Source: Ignatzschineria sp. RMDPL8A
Lineage (GTDB): Bacteria; Pseudomonadota; Gammaproteobacteria; Cardiobacteriales; Wohlfahrtiimonadaceae
NCBI RefSeq assembly: GCF_029815055.1
Contig: NZ_JAPPWA010000002.1
Coordinates: 992,001-1,056,000 of the forward strand
Direction of reading: 5' to 3'
Length of the DNA stretch: 64,000 bases
Part shown: one piece after another, positions 1 through 9,932 of the stretch
Numbering within the stretch: position 1 is the stretch's first letter
Layout of the letters: the number at the start of each line of letters is the position of its first letter
The notes under the pieces: model-generated
Told to the model about the DNA's origin: nothing
The model's input: the letters and a program-made list of their open reading frames with translations, nothing else
The model's database searches: none
Translations under genes and position numbers: made by a program

Positions 1-1518
1 CGGAATTTCCTTCATAAAGTGGAGGCCAAACATAATCATGCGCGCCACCCAGAAGAAGATAATATCAAACCCGGTCACAAGCACAGAAGTAGGATAATAT
101 TTCTCAAGTTCAGGGGTTTTATCGGGCCAGCCTAAAGTTGAAAAAGGCCAGAGCGCCGATGAGAACCAAGTGTCTAATACGTCGTCATCTTGTTTAAGAG
201 TGATATCGCCTAAATCATATTTTGCGCGAACATCGGCTTCTGATTTGCCTACATAGATGTTGCCTTCCTCGTCAAACCACGCAGGAATTCGGTGACCCCA
301 CCAGAGCTGACGCGAAATACACCAATCTTGAATGTTGTTCATCCACTCAAAGTAGGTATTTTCCCAGTTTTGAGGAATGAATTTGATGTCGCCATTTTTA
401 ACCGCATCGATCGCCGGTTTAGCGAGCGTTTTCGCATCCACAAACCATTGGTCAGTGAGGTAAGGTTCGATAATTTGGTTCGTACGATCACAGCGTGGAA
501 TCATCAGCGTATGTGGCTCAATTTTCTCTAAAAGGCCGGCTTCTTTAAAGTCATTGACGAGTTGTTTACGTGCATCAAACCGATCAAGTCCGCGATAGGC
601 TTCCGGCATCTCATCGTTAATTTTCGCATCATCGGTAAAGATGTTAATGAGCGGGAGATTGTGGCGAACGCCCATCTCATAGTCATTAAAGTCGTGCGCA
701 GGGGTGATCTTAACGCAGCCGGTACCAAATTCAGGATCGACATATTCATCGGCAATGATCGGGATTTGACGATCGCAGAAAGGAAGATCAATCATTTTTC
801 CGATAAAGCTTGCGTAGCGCTCATCTTCAGGATGAACCGCAACGGCAGTATCCCCGAGCATGGTTTCAGGGCGCGTAGTTGCTACGATCATATGCTCATC
901 GGTGCCTGCGATCGGATAGCGTAGATGCCACATCGAGCCTTGCTCTTCGTTGGATTCCACTTCAATGTCCGACACAGCGGTTTTAAGAACAGGGTCCCAG
1001 TTAACAAGGCGTTTACCGCGATAGATTAAGCCCTCTTCATAGAGCTCAATAAAGACTTTATGCACCGCCGCCGATAGACCTTCATCCATGGTAAAGCGTT
1101 CGCGCGTCCAGTCGGGGCTTGCGCCCATACGGCGTAACTGTTTAGTGATGTTTCCGCCGGATTGCTCCTTCCATTCCCAAATTCGATCAACAAAGGCATC
1201 ACGGCCAAGATCGTGGCGCGTTTTTCCTTCCGCATTGAGTTGACGCTCGACCACCATCTGCGTTGCAATGCCCGCGTGGTCCGTTCCCGGTTGCCAGAGC
1301 GTGTTGTAGCCTTGCATACGATGATAGCGCGTTAAAAGGTCCATAATAGTATCTTGGAATGCGTGGCCCATATGGAGGCTACCGGTAATATTCGGCGGGG
1401 GAATTACGATACAGTAATTCGGTGCATTCTCGTCATTGGTGGGTTTAAAGAGATTTTTCTCTTCCCAATATTGATACCACTTTTTCTCAATATTTTGGGG
1501 TTGATAGGTCTGTTCCAT
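1..1518 (-). CDS. valS: Valine--tRNA ligase (N-terminal part, cut by window start)
   Basis: Charges tRNA-Val with valine in the cytoplasm. The minus-strand frame is open from an ATG at 1518 to the window edge (506 codons), so roughly the C-terminal half is missing. The N-terminus has the class I 'HIGH' signature as ITGSLHMGH near residue 45, preceded by IPPPN, and the editing (CP1) domain follows with [13 protein letters not shown] and [21 protein letters not shown] near the cut end is also ValS-like. The KMSKS loop and anticodon-binding domain lie outside the window. No codon is broken in the visible part. The gene sits alone, followed upstream by the convergent-side terminator of rpmB-rpmG. 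Identification is firm. Confidence 0.96.
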   Translation of the reverse strand, partial: MEQTYQPQNIEKKWYQYWEEKNLFKPTNDENAPNYCIVIPPPNITGSLHMGHAFQDTIMDLLTRYHRMQGYNTLWQPGTDHAGIATQMVVERQLNAEGKTRHDLGRDAFVDRIWEWKEQSGGNITKQLRRMGASPDWTRERFTMDEGLSAAVHKVFIELYEEGLIYRGKRLVNWDPVLKTAVSDIEVESNEEQGSMWHLRYPIAGTDEHMIVATTRPETMLGDTAVAVHPEDERYASFIGKMIDLPFCDRQIPIIADEYVDPEFGTGCVKITPAHDFNDYEMGVRHNLPLINIFTDDAKINDEMPEAYRGLDRFDARKQLVNDFKEAGLLEKIEPHTLMIPRCDRTNQIIEPYLTDQWFVDAKTLAKPAIDAVKNGDIKFIPQNWENTYFEWMNNIQDWCISRQLWWGHRIPAWFDEEGNIYVGKSEADVRAKYDLGDITLKQDDDVLDTWFSSALWPFSTLGWPDKTPELEKYYPTSVLVTGFDIIFFWVARMIMFGLHFMKEIP

Positions 1519-1622
1519 TTGATATTCCAAATCTAAAGATAAACGAAATGTACTCTTAAAATTAATCTTAAAAGTATATCATTTAAGAGGGGGTGGTGGG
1601 GGAATTCAGATTATTTTAGGCC

Positions 1623-1653
1623 AAAAAAAACTAGCTATAAAAGCTAGTTTTCT
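1623..1653 (-). terminator. Intrinsic terminator after rpmB-rpmG
   Basis: A perfect 10-bp stem (arms 1627-1636 and 1642-1651, loop of 5) is followed on the minus strand by a run of eight T. It lies 25 bp past the rpmG stop, so it ends the rpmB-rpmG transcript. Confidence 0.85.
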
Positions 1654-1677
1654 CACTATTGATCACTAAATTTGCGA

Positions 1678-1833
1678 TTATTTTAAGCGCGCTTCAGTGT
1701 AAAGAACGTGTTTACGGATCGTAGGATCGTATTTTTTAAGTTCTAATTTCTCAGTCATAGTACGTTTGTTTTTGGTCGTTGTGTAGAAATGACCGGTACC
1801 TGCTGATGATACTAATTTAATTTTTTCTCTCAT
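1678..1833 (-). CDS. rpmG: Large ribosomal subunit protein bL33
   Basis: A 51-residue basic protein of the large ribosomal subunit, starting [19 protein letters not shown] and ending ARLK. It matches the L33 family over its full length, including the TKNKR and KKYDP segments. It carries no CxxC zinc ribbon cysteines, so it is the zinc-independent form of L33. The start is the ATG at 1833, with AAGGAGT about 8 bp upstream. It lies 10 bp downstream of rpmB, the usual rpmB-rpmG operon, and is followed by a strong terminator. Confidence 0.96.
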   Translation of the reverse strand: MREKIKLVSSAGTGHFYTTTKNKRTMTEKLELKKYDPTIRKHVLYTEARLK

Positions 1834-1843
1834 GGTCTACTCC

Positions 1844-2080
1844 TTAGATTTTTTCGCCTTTCGCGCGAAGTTCAGCTAAAACCGCATCAATGCCTTTTTT
1901 ATCGATTGTGCGAAGACCTGCTGGAGATACACGTAATGATACAAAACGGTTCTCGCTCGCAACCCAAAGACGATGAGTCTGTAAGTTGGGAAGAAAACGA
2001 CGACGCGTTTTGTTATTTGCGTGGGATACGTGATTGCCGACTGCGGGCTTTTTCCCAGTTACTTGGCATACTTTACTCAT
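1844..2080 (-). CDS. rpmB: Large ribosomal subunit protein bL28
   Basis: A 78-residue structural protein of the 50S subunit. The N-terminal [20 protein letters not shown] and the following [12 protein letters not shown] stretch are the conserved L28 signature, and length is the same as in E. coli. No zinc-binding cysteine pairs are present. First gene of the rpmB-rpmG operon; the promoter should be in the A+T-rich region between it and pilT. Starts at the ATG at 2080. Confidence 0.97.
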   Translation of the reverse strand: MSKVCQVTGKKPAVGNHVSHANNKTRRRFLPNLQTHRLWVASENRFVSLRVSPAGLRTIDKKGIDAVLAELRAKGEKI

Positions 2081-2191
2081 GATGATTCACTAACCTTAAC
2101 TAATGATAATTTTTATCACAAAAATTACGAACGAACTAAACGTCATTATTGTAATTGAAAATAGAGCTTAATACAAATTAAATCTCGTGGG

Positions 2192-3238
2192 TTATTTCCC
2201 TGTTGCAAAGAGACTTGGGTTTTTCGCTTTACTTGCCGCGGTTTCTGCCGTGATAAGACCTGCTTTTACAAGCTGTTCAAGATGTTGGTCAAGGGTCTGC
2301 ATTCCGAATGATTGTCCGGTTTGGATCGTTGAATACATCTGTGCAATCTTATCTTCACGGATTAAGTTACGGATCGCATTCGTTCCCACCATGATCTCCC
2401 AAGCCGCCACTCGTCCGCCCCCAATTTTCTTAAGAAGAGTCTGAGAAACAACCGCTTGAAGCGATTCTGAGAGCATCGAACGAACGAGCGATTTCTCCCC
2501 TTCCGGGAATACGTCGATAATACGGTCGATGGTTTTTGCAGCTGATGTGGTGTGCAAGGTTCCGAATACTAAGTGACCGGTTTCGGCAGCGGTTAGCGCA
2601 AGCTGAATGGTCTCTAAGTCACGAAGCTCCCCAACTAAGATAACGTCCGGGTCTTCACGAAGTGCGGAGCGGAGCGCGTTTTCAAAGCTTAGCGTATCTC
2701 TATGAACTTCCCTTTGGTTAATAAGGGCTTTACGGGGCGGGTGAACGAACTCGATCGGGTCTTCAACGGTTAAGATATGGTAAGGATTGTTGCGGTTGAG
2801 GTAGTCAATCATCGCAGCGAGCGTGGTTGATTTACCCGAACCCGTTGGTCCTGTTACCAAGATTAATCCGCGAGGAACCGAGATCATTTGACGGAAGATC
2901 GCCGGCATGCCGAGCTCATCCATGGTCATAATGTCGGTTGGGATCGTTCTAAATACCGCACCCATACCACGGCTTTGTTGGAATGCGTTAACACGGAAAC
3001 GAGCAATTCCAGGGATTTCAATCGAGAAGTCGACTTCCATGTTGGCATCGAACGTTTTACGTTGCGAGTCGTTCATGACGCCATAGACTTGGTCATAAAC
3101 TTGATCGTGGCTAAGCGCCGGTAGGTTAATACGAGTAATATCCCCATCGATCCGCACAATCGGAGGCAGGCCTGCAGATAAGTGAAGGTCCGAACCGTTA
3201 TGCTTGACCACGAAGGCAAGTAAATCCGCTAAATTCAT
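2192..3238 (-). CDS. pilT: Type IV pilus retraction ATPase PilT
   Basis: A hexameric cytoplasmic ATPase that depolymerises the pilus for twitching motility and DNA uptake. The 348 residues hold the PAS-like N-terminal domain (about 1-100), Walker A GPTGSGKST (130-138), the Asp box around ILTVEDPIEF (155-164), Walker B with EDPDVILVGELRD (195-207), the His box AAETGHLVFGTLHT (217-230) and the PilT-specific AIRNLIRE (288-295) needed for retraction. Those features and the length assign it to PilT rather than PilB or PilU. The yggS gene that often lies next to pilT is absent; the upstream 200 bp hold only the rpe terminator. The rest of the pilus machine (pilMNOPQ) is 30 kb away in the same window. 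Confidence 0.96.
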   Translation of the reverse strand: MNLADLLAFVVKHNGSDLHLSAGLPPIVRIDGDITRINLPALSHDQVYDQVYGVMNDSQRKTFDANMEVDFSIEIPGIARFRVNAFQQSRGMGAVFRTIPTDIMTMDELGMPAIFRQMISVPRGLILVTGPTGSGKSTTLAAMIDYLNRNNPYHILTVEDPIEFVHPPRKALINQREVHRDTLSFENALRSALREDPDVILVGELRDLETIQLALTAAETGHLVFGTLHTTSAAKTIDRIIDVFPEGEKSLVRSMLSESLQAVVSQTLLKKIGGGRVAAWEIMVGTNAIRNLIREDKIAQMYSTIQTGQSFGMQTLDQHLEQLVKAGLITAETAASKAKNPSLFATGK

Positions 3239-3371
3239 AAATAGAAAACCTTTTGTAAGCTAAATAATGCAATTAAGACAATATGTTATCATTTAAATAT
3301 TGCGCGTAGGAGACAAAGTCACAAAAAATTGATCGTATGCTTCTTATCGGCGGCGCAGATATTATTGACTT

Positions 3372-3400
3372 AAAAAACCACCACTCAATAGGAGTGATGG
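3372..3400 (-). terminator. Intrinsic terminator after rpe
   Basis: A 9-bp stem (arms 3378-3386 and 3392-3400, one G-U pair in the minus-strand RNA) is followed by six T on the minus strand. It lies 38 bp past the rpe stop. The rest of the 3239-3437 gap is A+T-rich and I see no gene in it. Confidence 0.7.
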
Positions 3401-3437
3401 CTTAATTTTAAACAACATAAATATTAGCACTTCTTTA

Positions 3438-4112
3438 CTAAGATTTTACATTATTTTTCATCTGTCCGATAACATCTTGATATGTAAGCTCACTTCCGAA
3501 GATAGCACTGCCGGCGACGAAGGTATCGGCTCCCGCGGCTGAAATTTCAGCAATATTATCGAGGTTTACCCCGCCGTCAATCTCGAGACGAATCTCGCGA
3601 TCTTGTTGATCAATCATCGTGCGTAATGTCTTGAGTTTATCGAGTGCTGAGGGGATAAACTTCTGTCCGCCAAAGCCAGGATTAACACTCATTACTAGTA
3701 CCATATCTAAGTAATCCCAAACATGATCTAAGACATGAATTGGTGTGGCTGGATTGAGGACTAACCCCGCTTTACAGCCGAGTGATTTGATCAATTGAAG
3801 CGAGCGATCGACGTGAAGACTTGCCTCAGGGTGGAAGGTGATATAGGTCGCGCCCGCTTTAGCAAAGGCTTCAATCATGCGATCAACGGGAGAGACCATC
3901 AAGTGCACATCGATCGGAGCCGTCACGCCATAATTGCGTAGCGCTTTACAGATCGTCGGGCCGAAGGTTAAGTTTTCCACATAGTGATTATCCATTACGT
4001 CAAAATGGATAATGTCTGCGCCAGCATTGAGCACCGCATCCACTTCCTCTCCAAGGCGAGCAAAGTCCGCTGAGAGAATGGAAGGGGCGATCCAAGGCGT
4101 CTGTTTCATCAT
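3438..4112 (-). CDS. rpe: Ribulose-phosphate 3-epimerase
   Basis: Interconverts ribulose 5-phosphate and xylulose 5-phosphate in the pentose phosphate pathway. The 224-residue TIM barrel shows the family motifs in order: [13 protein letters not shown] (9-21), [17 protein letters not shown] with the metal-binding His and catalytic Asp, [25 protein letters not shown] and the second catalytic Asp in [11 protein letters not shown] codons at 4112 and 4109 are both possible starts. It follows hemL by 22 bp, so the two are probably co-transcribed, and a terminator follows. Confidence 0.96.
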   Translation of the reverse strand: MMKQTPWIAPSILSADFARLGEEVDAVLNAGADIIHFDVMDNHYVENLTFGPTICKALRNYGVTAPIDVHLMVSPVDRMIEAFAKAGATYITFHPEASLHVDRSLQLIKSLGCKAGLVLNPATPIHVLDHVWDYLDMVLVMSVNPGFGGQKFIPSALDKLKTLRTMIDQQDREIRLEIDGGVNLDNIAEISAAGADTFVAGSAIFGSELTYQDVIGQMKNNVKS

Positions 4113-4134
4113 TTAAATCTCCTAATGTTTATCG

Positions 4135-5412
4135 TTAGATCGATGCAAGTACGCGATCCATCGCGTTAATAGTTGCATCAAGATCATCATAGCTGTGCGC
4201 ATTTGAGACAAATCCCGCTTCAAACGCACTTGGCGCAAGGTAGATGCCTTCATTTAACATGCCGTGGTAGAATTTTTTGAAAAACTCGATATCGGAGCTC
4301 ATCGCGTCTTTGTAGCTTTCTACTTTACGGTCGGTAAAGAAGAGTCCAAACATTCCGCAAACGTGATTGGTTGAGATGGTTTTGCCATGTTTTTCAAAGA
4401 CCTTGTTGATGCCTTCGATGAGGTAATCGGTTTTCGCTTTAAGCTCATCGTAAAACCCTTCTTTTGACACAAGTTCTAAGGTTTTTAAACCGGCTGCCAT
4501 CGCAACGGGGTTTCCGGATAAGGTACCAGCTTGATAGACGGCACCGTTTGGTGAGAGGTGATCCATAATCTCCTGTTTTCCGCCAAATGCGCCAACAGGC
4601 ATTCCGCCACCGATCACTTTTCCGAAGGTGGAAAGATCGGGGGTAATATTATATAAGCCTTGTGCTGAGTGTTTGTGCACGCGGAAACCGGTCATCACTT
4701 CGTCCATAATAAAGACCGCGCCATGATCGGTACAGTTTTGACGAATCGCTTCCAAAAAGCCTTTTACCGGCGGAATACAGTTCATATTTCCGGCAACGGG
4801 CTCAACAATAACGCAGGCAATGGTATCGCCATATTTTTCAAAGGCGGCGTTGAGATCGTCAATGTTGTTATATTCTAAAACGAGCGTGTGCTGAGTGAGA
4901 TCGGCAGGAACGCCCGGTGATGAGGGTTCGGCAAAGGTTAGAAGGCCCGAGCCCGCTTTAACGAGTAACGAGTCTGAGTGGCCGTGATAGCACCCTTCAA
5001 ATTTGATGATTTTATCGCGTCCGGTGTATCCGCGAGCAAGACGAATCGCACTCATGGTCGCTTCCGTTCCAGAACTTACCATGCGCACGGAATCCATCGA
5101 AGGGATGATCTCAATGACGCGCTTTGCAAGCTCGGTTTCAAATACCGTTGGCGCACCAAATGAGAGGCCGTTTTTTGCCGTTTCAATCACCGCATCGATC
5201 ACTTCAGGATGAGCATGCCCAACGATCATCGGACCCCATGAACCGACATAATCGATATACTTTTTACCTTCTTCATCGTAAATGTAAGGACCTTCTCCTT
5301 TTTTGAAGAAGATCGGCGCGCCACCCACCTGTTTAAACGCGCGAACGGGAGAGTTCACACCGCCGGGAATGTATTTTTGGGCTTCTGCATATAAATTATC
5401 AAAATGACTCAT
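4135..5412 (-). CDS. hemL: Glutamate-1-semialdehyde 2,1-aminomutase
   Basis: A PLP enzyme that converts glutamate-1-semialdehyde to 5-aminolevulinate, the C5 route to haem. The PLP lysine is K265 in [18 protein letters not shown], and DEVMTGFR (237-244) holds the Asp that contacts the PLP nitrogen. [12 protein letters not shown]-type and SGTEATMSA segments are also canonical. I place the start at the ATG at 5412 (425 residues, like E. coli HemL); the frame could extend two codons to a TTG at 5418, but AAGGA upstream fits the ATG. Divergent from rsfS and probably co-transcribed with rpe. Confidence 0.96.
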   Translation of the reverse strand: MSHFDNLYAEAQKYIPGGVNSPVRAFKQVGGAPIFFKKGEGPYIYDEEGKKYIDYVGSWGPMIVGHAHPEVIDAVIETAKNGLSFGAPTVFETELAKRVIEIIPSMDSVRMVSSGTEATMSAIRLARGYTGRDKIIKFEGCYHGHSDSLLVKAGSGLLTFAEPSSPGVPADLTQHTLVLEYNNIDDLNAAFEKYGDTIACVIVEPVAGNMNCIPPVKGFLEAIRQNCTDHGAVFIMDEVMTGFRVHKHSAQGLYNITPDLSTFGKVIGGGMPVGAFGGKQEIMDHLSPNGAVYQAGTLSGNPVAMAAGLKTLELVSKEGFYDELKAKTDYLIEGINKVFEKHGKTISTNHVCGMFGLFFTDRKVESYKDAMSSDIEFFKKFYHGMLNEGIYLAPSAFEAGFVSNAHSYDDLDATINAMDRVLASI

Positions 5413-5482
5413 ATTCAATTAATCCTTTTTATAACGATGAATCGATAAATTCTCTGACAATATTATGAAGGGAAAACTCCAT

Positions 5483-5511
5483 TTGTTCAATGCGATTAAA
5501 TTCACTACAAT
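5483..5511 (+). promoter_or_regulatory. Probable sigma-70 promoter for rsfS-rlmH
   Basis: TTGTTC at 5483-5488 and TACAAT at 5506-5511 are separated by 17 bp, 30 bp before the rsfS start, in the hemL/rsfS divergent gap. Confidence 0.5.
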
Positions 5512-5540
5512 AGGCGGAGTTATTTAGATAAGGACACTAT

Positions 5541-5861
5541 ATGGACGAAAATATTAAAGATGCACTCTTAAATGCGCTCGATGAGATGAAAGCGATCAAC
5601 CCGAAAGCGTATGATGTTAAAGATATTGTGAGTTATGCCGATTGGGTGTTAGTGGTATCAGGGACATCAGGCGCGCACATTGCATCGATGATTCGTAAAG
5701 CCGAAGAGGCAATGCTTAAAGAGGGCTATAAACCGATCGGAATCGAAGGTCAGCAACGTGGGGCAGACTGGATTTTGATCGACTTTGGCGATCTGGTGCT
5801 TCATGTGATGAGTGAAGAGAAGCGCGATTTTTATCAACTTGAAAAACTCTTCATGGTGTAA
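5541..5861 (+). CDS. rsfS: Ribosomal silencing factor RsfS
   Basis: Binds L14 on the 50S subunit and blocks subunit joining when nutrients are short. The 106-residue protein shows the family core: DIVSYADWVLVVSGTS, HIASMIRKAEE, GIEGQQRGADWILIDFGDLVLHVM and a C-terminal FYQLEKLF. Length is the same as E. coli YbeB. Its stop codon overlaps the rlmH start by one base (TAATG), so the two are translationally coupled. The usual upstream neighbour nadD is not present here. Confidence 0.95.
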   Translation: MDENIKDALLNALDEMKAINPKAYDVKDIVSYADWVLVVSGTSGAHIASMIRKAEEAMLKEGYKPIGIEGQQRGADWILIDFGDLVLHVMSEEKRDFYQLEKLFMV

Positions 5862-6331
5862 TGGTCATCTATCTCATTGCCGTCGGTCAAAATATGCCGG
5901 CGTGGGTAAAAACGGGCTATGACGAGTACGCCTCGCGTCTAAAACAAGAGGTGGAACTTAAATTGATTGAAGTCGCTCCCTCGCCGCGAAAGAAAAAGAG
6001 CGATCCGAAGAAGATTCTCAAAGAAGAGGCCGATCGAATTCGTAAAGCGATTCCGAAAAATGCCTATATCGTTGGGCTTGATGTTATCGGTAAAGCGGTT
6101 TCAACGCCGGAGTTAAGTCAGCGATTGGAAAATTGGATGCAGATGGGGCGCGATGTCGCCATCTTAATTGGCGGGCCCGAAGGATTTGATCCGGAGATTA
6201 AAAAAGAGTTTGAGACAAGTATCTCACTCTCAAAATTAACGCTGCCGCATCCGATGGTGCGCGTGATTATCGCCGAACAGCTCTTTAGAGCGTGGAGCAT
6301 TATTCACAATCATCCCTATCATCGTGAATGA
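5861..6331 (+). CDS. rlmH: 23S rRNA (pseudouridine1915-N3)-methyltransferase RlmH
   Basis: A SPOUT-fold, SAM-dependent enzyme that methylates pseudouridine 1915 in helix 69 of 23S rRNA after subunit joining. The 156 residues match family length and show the knot-forming segments LDVIGKAVSTPELSQRL, FLIGGPEGF-type ILIGGPEGFDPE, SLSKLTLPHPMVR and the C-terminal EQLFRAWSIIHNHPYHRE, in which the final YHR residues are catalytic in the family. Start overlaps the rsfS stop. A strong terminator follows. Confidence 0.96.
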   Translation: MVIYLIAVGQNMPAWVKTGYDEYASRLKQEVELKLIEVAPSPRKKKSDPKKILKEEADRIRKAIPKNAYIVGLDVIGKAVSTPELSQRLENWMQMGRDVAILIGGPEGFDPEIKKEFETSISLSKLTLPHPMVRVIIAEQLFRAWSIIHNHPYHRE

Positions 6332-6384
6332 TGGGTTTGTGGTTATAGCTGTACAAGATAAACAATGATCGAAGTGGTCAAAAT

Positions 6385-6423
6385 AAAAGAGAGCGGGGAA
6401 TCATCCTTCGCTCTCTTTTTTTT
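6385..6423 (+). terminator. Intrinsic terminator after rlmH (may work both ways)
   Basis: An 11-bp stem (left arm from about 6385, right arm ending about 6419) runs into eight or more T. It lies between convergent rlmH and rimO and has an A-run on its left, so it could also end rimO transcripts. Confidence 0.8.
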
Positions 6424-6454
6424 GCCTAAATATTTATTATGGGGTATAGGGATG

Positions 6455-7783
6455 TTACTCTTTAATTCCAACAAATTCACCAAACAGATCGTGTGATGAA
6501 TAATCATCAATGCGGGCAAGGACGATTTTGCCCTCAAGATTATCCGGTGCATTATCCACAAATACGACACCATCAATATCGGGAGCATCGGCTTTTGAGC
6601 GACCAATCGCGCCTTCAGCGTCATATTCATCAATGATCACTTCAATGGTGGTGCCAACGCGCGCTTCAAGTTTCGCTTCCGAGATCTCTGCCTGCACTTC
6701 CATAAAGCGAGCTAAGCGCTCTTCTTGGATCTCAGGATCGATGAGCTCAGCAATATCATTCGCTTTTGCGCCAGTAACCGGTGAATATTTAAAGGCGCCC
6801 ACGCGATCAAGTTTCGCTTCACGGAGGAAATCGAGAAGCTCTTCAAACTCTTCTTCCGTTTCGCCCGGGAAGCCGACGATAAAGGTGGAGCGAATCACAA
6901 TTTCTGGGCAAATTTCGCGCCATTTTTTAATGCGTTCGAGCATATTTTCGCTATTGGCGGGGCGTTTCATCGCTTTTAAAATACGCGGAGAGGCGTGCTG
7001 TAATGGCACATCTAAATAGGGAAGGATTTTTCCTTCGGCCATCAGTGGAATCAGTCTGTCTACGTGCGGATAGGGATAAACATAATGGAGGCGCACCCAA
7101 ACACCGAGCGTTGCAAGCTGTTCGCAAAGCTCTTGAATGTTTGATTTAACCGGGCGGCCATCCCAAAATCCGAGCTCATATTTCGTATCAACGCCGTAAG
7201 CGCTCGTATCTTGCGCCACCACTAATAGCTCTTTTACGCCGGCATGAACGAGCTGTTTTGCTTGCGTTAACACACGATCAATCGGGTAAGATTGATGCTT
7301 TCCGCGCATCGTTGGAATAATGCAGAAGGTGCAGGAATGATTGCATCCCTCTGAAATTTTAAGGTAGGCGTAGTGACGTGGGGTGAGCTTAATCCCGCCT
7401 TCAGGCACTAAATCGGTAAATGGATCGTGCGGGCGGGGCAGGTGCATGTGAATCGCATGCATCACTTCTTGGAACGCGTGCGCGCCGGTGATGGCTAAAA
7501 CGTTGGGATATTTTGCGAGAATCTCTTCTGAGCGGGCGCCAAGGCAACCGGTGACGATCACTTTACCATTCTCATCGAGGGCTTCGCCGATCGCGTCCAA
7601 ACTCTCTTGAACGGCCGAATCGATAAATCCACAGGTGTTCACCACCACAAGGTCCGCCGATTCATAATCGGGCACAATCTCGTACCCTTCGGTGCGAAGT
7701 TGCGTCAAAATATATTCAGAATCCACAAGGGCTTTCGGGCAACCAAGGGAGATAAAACCAACTTTTGGGGTATTGCTTTGCAT
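6455..7783 (-). CDS. rimO: Ribosomal protein uS12 methylthiotransferase RimO
   Basis: A radical SAM enzyme with two 4Fe-4S clusters that adds a methylthio group to Asp88 of ribosomal protein S12. The UPF0004 domain carries cluster-binding cysteines C15 ([12 protein letters not shown]), C51 (NTCGFI) and C80 (VTGCLG). The radical SAM triad is CNHSCTFC (147-154), followed by IPTMRG. A C-terminal TRAM domain covers about 375-440. SLGCPK and the LGFWDGRP-type spacer separate it from MiaB. Length (442) is normal. It lies downstream of the fabA-fabB terminator and so likely has its own promoter in the 135-bp gap. Confidence 0.95.
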   Translation of the reverse strand: MQSNTPKVGFISLGCPKALVDSEYILTQLRTEGYEIVPDYESADLVVVNTCGFIDSAVQESLDAIGEALDENGKVIVTGCLGARSEEILAKYPNVLAITGAHAFQEVMHAIHMHLPRPHDPFTDLVPEGGIKLTPRHYAYLKISEGCNHSCTFCIIPTMRGKHQSYPIDRVLTQAKQLVHAGVKELLVVAQDTSAYGVDTKYELGFWDGRPVKSNIQELCEQLATLGVWVRLHYVYPYPHVDRLIPLMAEGKILPYLDVPLQHASPRILKAMKRPANSENMLERIKKWREICPEIVIRSTFIVGFPGETEEEFEELLDFLREAKLDRVGAFKYSPVTGAKANDIAELIDPEIQEERLARFMEVQAEISEAKLEARVGTTIEVIIDEYDAEGAIGRSKADAPDIDGVVFVDNAPDNLEGKIVLARIDDYSSHDLFGEFVGIKE

Positions 7784-7848
7784 AGAACGTTGCTTACATC
7801 GTTGTTGAAAAATAGGGCTCTATCATACTATAAATTAAAAAGGGCGGA

Positions 7849-7884
7849 CAAAAAAACGCCCCACTTTATGATAAATGGGGCGTT
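7849..7884 (-). terminator. Intrinsic terminator after fabB
   Basis: A perfect 9-bp G+C-rich stem (7855-7863 and 7876-7884) is followed on the minus strand by a T-run. It ends the fabA-fabB transcript 34 bp past the fabB stop. Confidence 0.85.
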
Positions 7885-7918
7885 GATTAACGAGGATTAA
7901 TTCCAGATTGTTTCTGGC

Positions 7919-9139
7919 TTAGCCTTTGTATTTACTGAGAACAACACACGCGTTCGTTCCACCAAATCCAAAGCTGTTGCTTAAGATATTATTGAGCTCG
8001 ATATTATCGATGCGCTCACGTACGATTGGATACTCAGCCACTTCAGTATCTAACTCATCGATATGCGCGCTTGCTGCGATAAAGTTGTTTTCCATCATTA
8101 AAAGTGAGTAGATCACTTCATTCACTCCAGCTGCGCCAAGTGCGTGACCGGTAAGTGATTTGGTTGAGGTCAGTTTCGGGAATTTATCGCCGAATACTTT
8201 ATTGATCGCGCGAACTTCCGGTAAGTCACCAGCGGGAGTTGACGTACCGTGTGCGTTGATGTAATCGATTTCGCCATCAACGGTAGCAATTGCTTGACGC
8301 ATACAGCGTTCAGCGCCTTCACCGCTTGGGGCAACCATGTCATATCCATCAGAAGTTGCGCCGTAACCGGTGATCTCTGCATAGATTTTTGCGCCGCGAG
8401 CAAGAGCGTGTTCAAGTTCTTCAACCACAACGATTCCGCCACCGCCTGAGATCACAAAGCCATCACGATCTTTATCGTAGGCACGTGAGGCAACGGAAGG
8501 ATTGTCATTGTATTTTGATGAGAGTGCGCCCATCGCGTCAAACATCGCGCTCATGTAAGGGTGAAGTTCTTCACCGCCGCCGGCAAATACGATATCTTGT
8601 TTACCGAGTTGAATCTGTTCAACGGCATTTCCGATACAGTGTGCTGAGGTTGAGCAAGCGGAACTGATTGAGTAGTTCACGCCTTTAATTTTGAAAGGTG
8701 TCGCTAAACACGCTGACACCGTTGAGCCCATGGTACGAGTGACCATGTATGGTCCAATACGGCGTGTAGAGCCGTTTTTGCGTAGAGTATCGATCGCATC
8801 GATTTGGTTTTTCGTAGATGCACCGCCTGAGCCGACGATAATTCCGGTGCGCTCATTTGAAACGAGCTCTTCAGGTAATCCTGCATCTTCGATCGCTTGT
8901 TGCATTGCAATGTAAGCATATGCGGCAGCGTCTGCCATAAAGCGGTAGGTTTTACGGTCAATCAACGACGGAAGGTCAATGTCGAGTGCGCCGTGAACTT
9001 GGGAACGAAAACCCATCTCAGCCATCTCTTCAGAGAACTTGATACCAGACTTCCCCTCTTTAAGAGACTCTAGTACCTCCGCTTTGTTGTTACCGATGCT
9101 TGATACAATACCAAGGCCTGTGATAACGACACGTTTCAT
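7919..9139 (-). CDS. fabB: 3-oxoacyl-ACP synthase I
   Basis: Condensing enzyme that elongates unsaturated acyl-ACPs made by FabA. The catalytic triad is visible as C162 in [13 protein letters not shown]297 in [12 protein letters not shown] and H332 in [12 protein letters not shown]. The 406-residue length and the pairing with fabA mark it as FabB rather than Fab[12 protein letters not shown] near the C-terminus is the conserved glycine-rich segment. It lies 22 bp downstream of fabA on the same strand, with a terminator behind it. Confidence 0.96.
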   Translation of the reverse strand: MKRVVITGLGIVSSIGNNKAEVLESLKEGKSGIKFSEEMAEMGFRSQVHGALDIDLPSLIDRKTYRFMADAAAYAYIAMQQAIEDAGLPEELVSNERTGIIVGSGGASTKNQIDAIDTLRKNGSTRRIGPYMVTRTMGSTVSACLATPFKIKGVNYSISSACSTSAHCIGNAVEQIQLGKQDIVFAGGGEELHPYMSAMFDAMGALSSKYNDNPSVASRAYDKDRDGFVISGGGGIVVVEELEHALARGAKIYAEITGYGATSDGYDMVAPSGEGAERCMRQAIATVDGEIDYINAHGTSTPAGDLPEVRAINKVFGDKFPKLTSTKSLTGHALGAAGVNEVIYSLLMMENNFIAASAHIDELDTEVAEYPIVRERIDNIELNNILSNSFGFGGTNACVVLSKYKG

Positions 9140-9161
9140 TATAGTTTAACTCCTAAATTTA

Positions 9162-9677
9162 TTAAAAATTCTCTGTTGATGTGAAAAGACCTACTTTTAA
9201 GTCTTCACCAACATAAATTTCTTTTCCATCAACTTCCATAGTCGCATCCGCGATTCCCATGGTAAGTTGTCTTAAAATAACACGTTTCATATGGATTCTA
9301 TAGGTTATTTTTTTGGCAGTAGGGAGCACTTGACCAGAGAATTTTACCTTCCCAGCACCAAGTGCACGGCCACGACCTTGACCGCCTTTCCAGCCTAAAT
9401 AGAAGCCAACGAGCTGCCACATTGCGTCTAAACCAAGACAGCCAGGCATGACGTTATCGCCAACGAAATGGCATGGGAAGAACCAAAGATCGGGGCTAAG
9501 ATCAAATTCAGCAGTGATCGAACCTTTATTGTATTTACCACCATCTTCGGTGATTGAGGTGATGCGATCGAACATTAACATCGGAGGCATGGGAAGTTGT
9601 GCGTTGCCTTCGCCAAAAAGATTACCTTGTGCGCATTCGATTAACTCTTCACGAGTAAAGCTTGATTGTTTAGTCAC
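9162..9677 (-). CDS. fabA: 3-hydroxydecanoyl-ACP dehydratase/isomerase
   Basis: Dehydrates 3-hydroxydecanoyl-ACP and isomerises trans-2 to cis-3-decenoyl-ACP, the branch point to unsaturated fatty acids. The 171 residues show the hot-dog fold signature [20 protein letters not shown] with active-site H70 and D84, and [10 protein letters not shown] after it. First gene of fabA-fabB. The upstream region has an imperfect direct repeat (9716-9749) that could be a regulator site. Confidence 0.96.
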   Translation of the reverse strand: MTKQSSFTREELIECAQGNLFGEGNAQLPMPPMLMFDRITSITEDGGKYNKGSITAEFDLSPDLWFFPCHFVGDNVMPGCLGLDAMWQLVGFYLGWKGGQGRGRALGAGKVKFSGQVLPTAKKITYRIHMKRVILRQLTMGIADATMEVDGKEIYVGEDLKVGLFTSTENF

Positions 9678-9932
9678 TATTCGTTCCTATCTTTATATAT
9701 AAGTTGTACGGGTAGGGATGACAGAGCCCCTGTATGCAAGACCCCTAATATTATCATTCCCTTAGGTTTAATTTAAGATAAAAGTCAGAAATTCCCTCTT
9801 TTGCCCACGTCCTCATAATGGTGTGGTTTGGTGTGATTTCAATCTTTTACCTAAAAAGAAATTTTTATGGATTGCGATCAAAATTTTAATGTCGCGAGTT
9901 AACGTTTCTGTTTCAATCCGATCGCAAACCCC

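Noticed and set aside
3239-3437. Remnant of yggS between pilT and rpe
   Set aside because: No translated segment of the region resembles YggS; only a terminator is recognisable.
6548-6560. TTATCCACA, a DnaA-box match
   Set aside because: A single copy inside the rimO coding region, with no cluster or A+T-rich unwinding region; chance.
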